Below are positions 1 through 12,100 of a DNA stretch of 64,000 nt, piece by piece. The notes under the pieces are model-generated. The model was not told the DNA's origin. It saw only the letters and a list, made by a program, of their open reading frames with translations, and made no database searches. A program made the position numbers and the translations under genes. Origin of the DNA: Dendrophyllia cribrosa (lineage: Eukaryota; Cnidaria; Anthozoa; Scleractinia; Dendrophylliidae); contig JAJLRJ010000005.1 of the NCBI GenBank assembly GCA_024195265.1, positions 26,186,322-26,250,321 of the forward strand. The letters run 5' to 3'. How positions within the stretch are numbered: position 1 is the first letter of the stretch; each line of letters begins with the position of its first letter.

Positions 1-72
1 GTATACAAAAACCCCCCTTGCAAAATCTCCTTGAATTCATTAAATTCCTGCAACCGCATATCTGTCGTGAAA

Positions 73-142
73 ATGTGTTGTTGGCCTAAGGATGTTTTGC
101 TCCTTTCGTTTCTCCTCGCAGCGAAGGACCTTTTTACTTCAG
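73..142 (+). CDS. RTK first coding exon A (signal peptide)
   Basis: The ATG opens a short reading frame MCCWPKDVLLLSFLLAAKD followed by LFTS, a plausible signal peptide with a leucine-rich core. It stops at a good donor (AG before GTAAGA) in phase 1, which fits the phase-1 Ig exon at 3069. The upstream 72 bases are probably 5' UTR and promoter-proximal DNA. Confidence 0.6.
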
Positions 143-3100
143 GTAAGAAATTTTTCCGATTTACCATTTAAATGAAATAATCACATCCTGCATGACTTGT
201 AAATATGTAGTAAATGTGTTCCATCTCCCTTAAACTTCCACCAACAAATAATCGTCACTGTCCGCATCAACATTATCATCATCAAACAAACAAGCAAACA
301 AACAAACAATCTGGTGGAGTCAAAGAAAAATCGCATAAATAAAACAAATCACTTTGTAGCTAGGATTGTATTGTTACAGTTGTAAGCTTTAACCATTTTC
401 TACTGCAGTCCATATGAATGTATTTTCATATACACATTATCATATTTATCATTTCATGGGAATAATACAACTCGCAATTTACCAAGCTGCTTGATCTGGC
501 CTTGTAGCTTAGAGATAGAGCGCTTGTACGGAATCGCAAAGGTTATTAGTTCGAATTTCGTAGAGGCCTGAATGTTTATTTCAGGCTTTATTGCAACTCC
601 TTTAGTTGCTGTATAGCTATGATCTTAAAATATAACATCTAGTAAAAACAATGTATATTGGCTGTTTACGACACAATATGCTGGGTAGGTTGACCGATCT
701 TGACCTTTCTATTTCTTAGAAAGCTTATCCAGTCGAGCGTTACTTTCATGGAAACTGGTACAAAAATAAATCCTTACAAACTTACTGGAGCATTTGAAAT
801 TGCGACCTTCCTATATTTCTCTTTATCATCGTGGTTCCCAGACTCCATTACTTGGAAAATTGTAGCTTTTAGATCAATGTCTTCTTGATTATGCCGTCGT
901 CCGGAAGCCACAGACACCGAACAAATCAGGCGCTCACGTTGTAGCCACACTATAGCCATGCCATACCAGCCCTTAACTTGTTGACAGTTGTTGTTTACTT
1001 AAAAACTAAAGAGGTTTTGACGATCTCTCTAATTCGGCTTTAGACGAAAACATTTACAGTTTAATTGAAAACAAAATAACTTTTGCCAATGGGGTTTTGA
1101 TAGATAGATAGATAGATAGAAACTTTATTTAAGTGTCAAAAGACCTTATAGCCTGGGTAAACCCATACTAATTTGGGGACACATAAAAAAGTATAAAATA
1201 TCTAATATTAATCTAAAACCTAAAATATATTTAATATTTAAAATTTATATAAAGCTAACAATTTATTAAATGATAATAAAAGCTAAAATTTAAAAAAAGA
1301 AAATGATAAAATTGTATTGTTATGATGAGCAGAGGGTACAATCCTTGCAACCATCATCCATTAACAGAGTTATGTCGTATTTGGCTTGGTGTCACCGTAA
1401 TTGCTCTTGTTCTAAGTAGTGATCTTCTCTTAGCAACATCAGGTAAGTGCAACTGATACAACTAGATGTAATACACTCTGATTCATCAGTTTACTCGGAA
1501 GCAGCATTTTACTGTTGTTCTCTATGCTATTTCCTGGCTTAATGGTCTCGAATTTTCCATCATTTTTGTGGAAATGTCAGTTTTGCTGTAATTGTTAGCC
1601 TCGTAATATAAATACATTATTACCAGACTGACATTTAAGTCCAAATAATTGCAAGTATGGATAACTCCCTGATCTGAATGTTGACCTGCACGGTCATTCA
1701 ACTTCCGTAACTTACTTTCACTTTGCTTCTGAGAAAATTCTTGGGCCTAAATCGCTGGATTTGGTCAGTTTTGTTTTACGGTTGACTTGAAAACGGCTGC
1801 ATTTCTATTTCCACGAATGTTCTTTCGTTTTTTTTTTTGTTTGTTTTTAGTCGTTTCAGGAGCTCAAAGTGACTGTGTTTTGGCCTTATTCTTCCACATT
1901 GGTTAATTTTCGTCCGTCCGACGAATGAAGTGTTTTTTTCACAGTCTGTTTCAATGTTCAGGAGGTTTATCTACTTTTGCCCTCCATGTATTTCGGCCTA
2001 CGATCAGTTTAAGAGGGTTCCTTCCATCGTTGAACTACGTAGCTTCAGTGTATGTACTGCGGTACTCAGACCCACCCTCTTCGCCAATGAGCTGGCCTCG
2101 TGGGGGATCCAGTAGGGCACATGTGCGCGCATGATTATCAATCAAGTTCTATTTTGAGGGACCGTTATTAGCTATTCATCAACCAGTAATTGCATTCAAG
2201 GATAAAATATTTTCGAGAAACGAGGTTTGAAACGCTTAAAACGTCGTCAAATAAATAAGGTGATTACTGTTCACTGTTTCTAAGGACATCTCCATACCTA
2301 TGCAATCCACGATCCCTTATCACGTTAAATGAGATGTGATCCAGTGAACTGAATTTGTGTAAAATTCTAAGATCTCTTCCGCATTATATGCAAGTGATCG
2401 GCAGCATAGGACATTGGACAGTTTTCGAAAATATATAAGAAAGAAAGACCTAGCTACTTTGATTGAGGACGGGTGTGTTTATTGTAACATTTGCATTACT
2501 TAAAGTATATAAATTGTAAACTTATTTTCGCGTAGTTAATTCATCTTTTTAATGACCTTGTGTATTGATCGATTATTTTATATCACGTTTTAATGTAAAT
2601 ATTTTAGACAGTGAAGAATTGTAAATTTTTAACTTATCTTAGCATAATTCATATTTATTTTTACTTTTTTTAGTGTCCACAATTAGCTAGTAAGCTAAAT
2701 ACTTTGACACTCAAATAAAGTTTATTATTATTATTATTATAGGTCTTTATTTTACTTTGCCGATTACACAGATCTCTGTAGTTTAAAGCTTTACCAACGT
2801 TTGCGTTTTTTACTTCCGTCAATCATCCAGAGCAGAAATTAAACAAACTATAAACAAAATGCCAGGCTGTGAGTGACCGAACATCTAAAAATGAAAGTAC
2901 AACGTCAACGTTATTACTTATTAGGTAGGCAACTTTATTTTATGTCAATGGCACCTAACAGTTATAAAACTAACCAACTTGTGCCACTCCTTTTAGAAAA
3001 CGTACGCCTGGATTAAGTAAATCACCTTGCCGTGTGACGATTTAATCTATGGCATTTTCATCCTACAGGTGATCGACAGAAGATGATTTCTACTCCAGAT

Positions 3101-6100
3101 AAGCCGACCAGGGTCTACATTGGCGAGAACGTTTCTTTGGTTTGGCACTACTATCAACCTGCTCATGTTACCCTCTTTGAAGTAGTGTTTGGCTATTGGA
3201 AAAGCCCGGGATATTTGCATCCAAAACTTATCGCAGTCGATTCGAACGGGGTTCCCAGTGTGAGAGCAGGTTACGAATCAGCAGTAGCTTGGGCGGGAAA
3301 TCTGACGACTTCGCTGGCAGTGTTTATTTTGTATAATGTTCAGCCAGATGATGGAAATGTGGATTTTGGGATACAAGTTGAGTTTGGTCTCGCTCATAAC
3401 CCGCTGACAGACATAGTGCGGCTTCAAGTTGAGGCAAAACGTAGGTATAGTAATACAGCCATTTCAATTAACGTTGTCGGGTAAAAGCTCAAAGCTCAAA
3501 GCCTACAAGTCGAGACCGAACGAGTAAACCGAGCGCCTGTTCCAGGCATGCAGACAGTTGGGAGCGGCGAAACGAAAAGAAACGGCGAGAATGAGCGATG
3601 CGACGAGCGGCAAAAACGTTTCTTTTGCGCCGCTCCCAACTATCTTCAGTGTATCTTGGCTTGTAGCTTTGAGCTTTCATCCGACAACGTTAATTGAAAT
3701 AGCTGTATACCAACAACAACAACAACTTTATTATTACAATTATTATTACAATTACAATTACAAATACAATCAATAAATTATTATAATGATAAATAAATTA
3801 AGTAAACTAAAAAAGAAAAAAGGAAATTTTTCATGCAACCCGCGGTTAGCTTAGGCTAATCGAGGCGGGAGGTACATACATACATACATACATACATACA
3901 TACATACATACATACATACATACATACATAGATAAACTTTATTTTAACTCGAATTTAAGTGTAGCTTGTGAAGCTAATTTCTTCGAGTAAAATAACATAC
4001 TGAACAATGCAAAAAATAAAATTTACAAAAAAAAATAAATAAATATTTACACTATATACATAATTTTCTATACTAATTAAAACTAATACATTGGTTTGAT
4101 CACAACGTGAATGAATCAGGTGAAGAGGACAAGAAAGAAAATATAAGAAAACCTAGATGTAAGAATAAATTTACAAAGCGAACAAAAATTAGATATGACA
4201 CTGCGTAAATATTTGCTAAAAATAGTCGAATCTATTATAAAATAAATACTTTACATCTATTTGGAAGAGATTAAGTGTTGTATTTGAATTACGGTATCAA
4301 CTTCAACATAGTCATCCCTATCTAAAAGTGTATCGAATAAAAATCCTCGAATTTTTTTCTTAAAGACAGATTTAGACGTATCTCTCCAGTCGGAAGGAAT
4401 TTGGTTCCATACTTTTGCTCCAGTTATCATGTGAATGATATGATTCAATGGTTTTCTGAGAAGCGGAGAAAACTGCTAATAAGTTAAACGTATGCTTATC
4501 AGCGCCGTTTTCTGATAATGCAATTATGCCAAATGTTTACCTGACAACACTTTTCTGATTACGTTTATCAAACATAAGACAGTTTGTTTCATCACCGAGA
4601 ATGATTAAAACGACGCATAACCGTTTTTTACGCTTTGGCCAAACGGGAACGTAAGTCAATCAGGAATCTGAGGGCAACAGGTTTGTCAGCCGTATGGCTG
4701 TTTGAAAAAAAAAACATAAAACATACTTAAAAACATAAAACATACTTAAAAATATGTCACCCTAAAAAAAAAAGTATGTCACCCTCTTCAAACAAATAAA
4801 CAATTTTTGTTTTATTTAATCTTCCAAGCTACTCAACGACGCAATTTAAGAAAAGGAACATTTTTACTGGGCCAAACCACAACATATTGGAGATATTTCC
4901 ACGGTGCGAGTGAACCATGAAAATATCTCCGAAAGACTGGTTTAACATTTTCCTGTAGAAGAGAACAAGTGAGATTATATTGTTGCCTTCTGTGATTGGT
5001 ACTCGGCAAATATATTGGAAAAGTTTATCCAGACTCCTGGTATGAGTTCTTTGAATTTGTTTATAGCCATTCCAGATCTGCCAAGAATCACACACATCAC
5101 CATACCACCGCTCTTTAGGATAGGACAAAACGGGAGCCTCAGTTGTACGGCCAGCGGTTTATCTTCTCTTAACGTCACGTGGTACAAGGGACAAAGAGCC
5201 GTGAGTAACCATGGTAACGGTACTTCTAAAGCGGTGTTCAGGCTGCATAACATCACGTGTGAAGACTGGGGCGAGTATGTGTGTGTCGCTAAAAACTCAG
5301 CCGGTGAACATAGGAAAACTGTTTACCTTAGAAGTAAGTTGTTTTGTTGTGTTGGCGCATGTAAAACTACAAATACCGGTTATATTGTTACGCTGTTGGT
5401 TTTTTTTTTGGAAAAAAAAAAAAGAAGATCTTCAGATTATGCACTTGGAGAAAAGTATTTGTTACGGACAGATTTCCTTTTTTTTTGGCCAAGAATTTCC
5501 TTCATTCTGAATAATTCAAGAATCCAATTCTGTATTTCTTAACATAAGTTGTTGATAACTAAAATAAGGCAATATGTGAAAATGCTCAGGAAAATTATCT
5601 TCAGGCCTTTATTTTCATGTTTTTAGTCGTTGCTCAGCTAATATCTTGACTTTTCCCGAATACCGATAGACTAATTGCTATCAGATTTAGTATTTCTGTT
5701 AACTAATTAATATTCATTTTGTTTCATGTTTAAGTTCTCCCGGCAAGTCCAAAGATTCTAAACACAATTAACATGATTGCGCGCAATGCCAGCTGGATCC
5801 TTAGGTGGTCAGCGATTTATAGTGAGGGGCACTTAGTGACGTTGTACACAGTTTGGCACCGAATTTTGCGCGTAGGAGAGGATAATATAAGACGTTATGA
5901 ACTCTGGTCACGAGAGAATGTTACTGGTTTTATGTACCGCAAAGAACTTGCCACTGACACACGTTACATGTTCGCGGTAACAGCTTGGAATAAATGGGGC
6001 GAAAGTGCATTCGAGAGAAATAAAATATTGATTGTATCGACGAATTTTACAGATGGCGTCAAAACAATGAGTTTCCTTCAAACAAGTAAGATGTGGTTAT

Positions 6101-9100
6101 GACAAATATAGAAACAGGAGGTTCTTTTATTTGAAGTACGTATGAAGGCAGAAGGGGTAAATAATACAGGTAAATAAAGAGGTAGGGCTTAATAGCGAGG
6201 AGGGGTATTTGAATTAATGTCCGGATTAATAAGCAAAAAGAAGCTGGTAGCACTGTTGTTTATTGTTTCTTGTTTGCAGCAATGGTGGTGGGAATGAATT
6301 TAAAAATTTCTAAAACGAGGGTACTTAGATGGGGAGGATTCAGTTAAAAGAGGGGGCGTAATAGAGGATTTACGGAATTTATTTTCTGTTGATTGTCGGG
6401 CTGGAGTTGTATTATTAGTCCTTTTTGTAGGTTAATAGCCATCCCTTTAGCTTGCGATCGTTTTTTATGGTCACTATCTAGCGTGTTGTGTCCTTGTTTG
6501 TGAATATCAGTTCTAAAAATGTTTGGAGTGAACTATTAGTCTTTATAGCGGAGCTCTGCGCGCGGAGCCCCATACTCATAGAACTAAACCTATGCCCATC
6601 ATTTTTCATGGTCATGGCTAGCGGAATGTTTCGTGGACACGTGTGCCGCCGGTGTTGGACACGGCTAGTTCGCGGGCGCGTATGACGTCGCAAAACATGC
6701 GCGTATGACGCCACACAACATCCGAGATGTTTGTTTTCATTACGGATTTCACAACCAAAGAAGCGGAGATTCGATGGGAATTTATGTTGATATCAATATG
6801 TGATTCACTTTTTCTTTGTGTTCTCGCTAGTTTTGGAGAATTGTTTAAAAAACGTGCTCAATTAAATTCTCAGTTGTTTTGATTTCTTTCATCGGAGACA
6901 TCTCGGCCACGATGAGCTATAAATGGTTCGCATTTTGCTTTTAAACATAAATTTATGGATTTGAATAAAATTTTTCGAAAGAAGATTGTGTTGTCCATTT
7001 TTATGTGTTTGTTCATTCATTACAAGGTTGAAAAGCGATTTTATGTAAACAAAACAAGACTTGGATTTTATAGTTCAAAATTTCACTCGCGTGGTCTTAT
7101 GCAAATATGTTTGTGTATTTTTTGCAATTTTAATTTCCAAATCAGTTTCTCGGACAATTTTTTATAAGCAACAGGTGTATTTTATTTGGAAATTAGTCGT
7201 ACTAGTTATTCTAGACGGAGAAAAAGTTGTTTTTGTGAACTTTTGTACGGTCTAAATGTACTGTGCAAAGGGTCGCGTCAGTCTGTTTTTGAGAATTGCT
7301 AAAATTAAAAAATAGCCCGGTCGTCAATATTATTCTTGTACTTCCGACCTTTCACCTCAGTCAAGTTTATCATCGGCTTTCTGTTCAAAGAGCGACGCTG
7401 TTAGGCTCAGCCTATCTATATGTATTATTATATTTCTTTTTATCTAGCTTGAGATGTGTCGTGTGACCATTGCTTTCACGTGACTTATTTCTTTTGTTCT
7501 GTTTTCAGTTTCAACAGAGCCTGGGACATTGATATCACCAACCTCCAATAGTAACAAGAAAGACGAGAAGAGCAAAAACGTCATCATTATGGCGATGTCA
7601 ATTGCCATTGCTTCGTTTTTTTTGCTTGTAGCAGGATTATGCTGCATACGAAAAAACTGCGCCTGCATAAAGGAAAGAAATAAAGGTAAGTAAACTATTG
7701 TATAGTTCCATGCAATCCGCTGGCTACTAGGTTCACTTCAACTGCTGTTAAACGATATGCAGATTATCTCTGTCACACACTCACGCGTTAAGTCGTTGCT
7801 ACACAATACAGTACAGAACAATACAGAACAGTACAGAACAGTACAGAACATTACAGAACAGTACAGAACAGTACAGAACAGTACAGAACAGTACAGAACA
7901 GTACAGAACAGTACAGAACAGTACAGAACAATACAGAACAGTACAGAACAGTACAGAACAGTACAGAACAGTACAGAACAATACAATACAGTACAGAACA
8001 GTACAGTACAGTTTAGTACAGTACAGTACAGTACAGTACAGTACAGTACAGTACAGTACAGTACAGTACAGTACAGTACAGAACAGTACAGTACAGTACA
8101 GTACAGTACAGTACAGTACAGAACAGAACAGTACAGTACAGTACAGTACAGTACAGTACAGTACAGTACAGTACAGTACAGTACAGTACAGTACAATACA
8201 GAACAGAACAATACAGAACAGTATAGAATAGAGCAGTACAGTACAGTACAGTACAGTACAGTACAGTACAGTACAGTACAGTACAGTACAGTACAGAACA
8301 GTGCAGAACATAACAGTACAGAATAGTACAGTACAGTACAGTACAGTACAGTACAGTACAGTGCAGTACATAACAGTACAGAATAGTACAGTACAGTACA
8401 GTACAGTACAGTACAGTGCAGTGCAGTGCAGTACAGTACAGTACAGTACAGTACAGTACAGTACAGTACAGTACAGTACAGTACAGTACAGTACAGTGCA
8501 GTACATAACAGTACAGAATAGTACAGTACAGTACAATACTATACAACACAACGCAATGCAATGCAATGCAATGCGATACAATACAGCATAATGGAATGCA
8601 ATATAAACAATACAATACTTAATTTAAACACGTTAAAACTAAGAGCTAACGCAAGCTGCAAGAACAATAATAGGACAATAATATGAAAATACATAATAGT
8701 ATTTATAAACGCCACCCCTGCACCTTCCCCGATTAAGAGTGTCAATCAGTCAACCGTGACAAAAAGTCAATGACGTTATGCGGATGAATCTGGACGCAAA
8801 AATTGTCCAGGATTACCATGAGAAACAATGCTGGTGTAATGCCACTTGTCGTTGTTGCTAATAAATGAATGAATGCACATTTTAACCATAAACTTAATAA
8901 ACTGTTGACATTCTTAACTTCTTTTCAAATTCAACAGGACAGCAAGAAAACAGAGCGTATGTACTTAAATTTATATGTTTTAAATAAAGGTTTCTTTTGC
9001 CATTATATCTTAATTTATTCGTCCTACATTTGTTCTTTCAAGCTCCCGAAAGATTTAGGTTCGTTTCTAGTTATGGAGCTTGATACAATAACTGAATATA

Positions 9101-12100
9101 ATACGCGCCCTGATTGGTCAGCAGCTACTGACTATACATTTCTATGATTTATAGGTCCAGTAAATCACTTGGGCTGTTGGAATAACATTCGAAAAGCTTG
9201 TAAATCACTCACTTTTGGCTCGTGACTAACAATCTCTTCTCGTGTTCTTCCAACATCCCGCCTGGTTGATTGCGACGATAAACCACATAAATATGTGCTC
9301 TGTTGCTTAAGAGGTCCGTTTTGCCTCACTCTCTCTGACAACAGAGATGCTGCAAAGGCTCAATCATAGACATCATATTACGTGTTGGTACTGATCAACT
9401 TAGTCAATTTAGTAATTTGGCTACCGTAAAGAGATTTAAACGATACTCAAACTCCATCAGCTTCAAGCCTCTTTACTATGGCCAATCTACTAAGTTGATA
9501 TCAGTTATAAGTGTCTTATCTGCGTCCCTATACGGACACGGCACCTGAGTTTGTTTTAGAAAAACTTACTCCACTTCACTTTAACAGCAGCTCCTTCTCC
9601 TTTCCATCGTCAGTTAAACTGGAAATCCATTTTTTTTTTCATTCTTATACATTATTGAAAACGTAAGAAATGCAAGAAATGCCACGTTGCACCAGTTGTT
9701 TTATCTCGCGCAGACTCCTCTCTCTAGCCCACTTCTGCCATCCGGTTCAGCCTTATTTAATTGGTATATGCTTTTATTCGAAGCACACAGATAGAAACAC
9801 GTTGAGACACGTTAGACTAAATGACAAAAAAGGTTCCCTGTTTCTTTTCAGGATGACAAGATCGTCTTTTACATCTCAAGTGAATCTCACTTTTGAATCG
9901 GTGAGACGAATACTTCTTTCTTAAGTCACTATTTTACGTGCCTCCAGGGACATATGCCTGGTTCAGACTTCAGATCTTGTACGTGCAAGAGTGTGTTTAA
10001 TAACTGAACTGAGCAGTACTTTCACATTGTGTTACTTGTTTGTTTGTCTAAGATTTCGACCCTTTTGGGAGTAGATAGTTTTATTATTATCTGCCTCAGT
10101 TTAGATGATCTTGTCATTGGGCAGTGACGTTAAGCCGTTGGCCTTGTCTCCTAGACGTAGACCCCGGTGTCTGTGGTCTGCTCTGTTTAAGTTACGGGAG
10201 CACCTGTGTCACATTCCACATTAATTGTAAACTGCATTAGCAGTCTGGCCAAGTCCCCCGAACAGTGTTGTAATGCGCATTTCATATTACAATGTTAAAA
10301 TGCGCAACATAAGCAACCAATATATAGAAACTTAAACGCGTTTACGCAAAAAAAAACTTTTCATTCACATGCAAATATAACTATTTTTCATATGAAAGGG
10401 TGCACAACTGATCTCGCTTTGACAACCAGGCATAAATTAAAACAACTCGGAAATGGCTTAATTTGTTGCAGGCTCAAGAGCCAACGGATGAAAGACGCTC
10501 AGTAATGATATCCGGATCTACAGTGAGTATCCCAGAATCCTCCTTGGTCTCAGAACAATCACCAACATCAGTGACAAACAACCAAGAGAACTACAACCAA
10601 CAGAGTGTCGGGAAATGCTTTTGGCTAACTTCAATCCGTCCAGCATTGAATGATATTCCTCCTACCTTCACGACACATGAGCAGCCTACCCCACTGAGAA
10701 CATTTTTTCCTGACAGAGGTAGTGAAGGGACTAGCTATAATCAAGATGATATGTCTGTCATTAACAGCAGTACACCTGAAAATGAGAATCAAGTTGCCAT
10801 GAAAACTAATAGCCCTGCAGCGTTCAACAACGTAGGCAACAACGAAGGCATTCAGACAACTAGAACAGTCATGGAAGCAGACGCGTTGACTCAAAATCAA
10901 GTTGCAAATGGCACATTCCAACAAATAAAGCATTTCGAAGATTACCTTCAACCAGTGGATAGCGAGAATTTGCAAGTTAGAAACAAAATGGGCGATAGAA
11001 ATGTCCAAACCTTACGACCACGCCCTCAGCCAAAACCAAGATGGAAAAAAATAGGTAAAAGAGAAACCGAAAAACATCAATGCAAAAGCTCAACATTTAG
11101 TGGTCCGCCTTTAAACTTACAATTTAGTGATCTTCGAACAAGAAATCCGCCAAATGAGAAAAAGGATGACAATCACTGTGCATGCGTCAAGGCTACTGAC
11201 CATTCAAATCGCATCAATCCTCAAACGAGATGTCATGGAGTGCACGGTTATCAGAATGAACGATTCGCAATGACTTCTTACCAGAATACAGCGATGCAAA
11301 GCTCCTCAGTGAAGCCCCTTGGTAACGGCGAGTCGCCATATACACGAGTGAATTGCAACACCAACTGGGAAATCCCACGTGATAATCTATCGTTATTTGA
11401 AAGAATCGGCGGAGGGTCCTTCGGTCAGGTGTGGAAAGGAGCGGGATGTGACGTGAATGGCGCTAAAGGTTGGTCAATTGTGGCTGTGAAAATGTTAAAA
11501 GGTGAGGTTAATTGTAATCACACTGTCTAGTGCTAGGGCATAAAAAGAGAACAAATAGGCATTATATTGTACGGTATAGCGTTCGCAAATATCCAAATGT
11601 CTTAAATTTGAGGTTTTAATTTCGTCACTTTTGAGATAATAATAAATAATCGAGAAATCAATGGTTCGCGAAAATTAAACCCGTGAAAACTAGACTAAGT
11701 ACACAGGAAAGGAATATAAAAGACTCGAGAAGCCACATGCTTGCTATAAAATAATGCGTTGCGGTTTCGCTACCATGTACTAAGATTTTTTTCCTCCAAA
11801 GCCCAGTAACCTTTGTCTGATCCTTATACCCATGCACATCCTGAGTAATCAATTTAGCCGGTCAATTTAGGCCGGTTTTCGCGAATTCTGACCCAGCGAA
11901 TAACACCTTTCTGATGATTATCCTTTTTACACGGCAACGTTTTTTCAATCAGGGCCGGGTTGTTCAAAGCACGATCAAGCTAGCCCAGGATTAGCGTCAA
12001 TCTTGAATCCAGTTTAACAACTCAACAATTGAAAATTTACCAAAGTTTTCTGCCCTTCAATGATCTGACCTTTAATTTGAAAACATTTTTAAACAGAGAA

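Noticed and set aside
7799..8595. Regular array resembling a CRISPR-like repeat
   Set aside because: No spacers; the unit is five bases and the context is an animal intron.
7738..8615. Long open frames on both strands (up to 260 codons) of repeating C-T-V-L-Y or S-T-V-Q-Y type
   Set aside because: They come from the 5-base satellite, whose unit has no stop in some frames. No start context, splice sites or composition of a real protein.
9670..9924. 84-codon frame in the RTK intron
   Set aside because: It has no domain resemblance and no phase-compatible splice sites with the flanking RTK exons.
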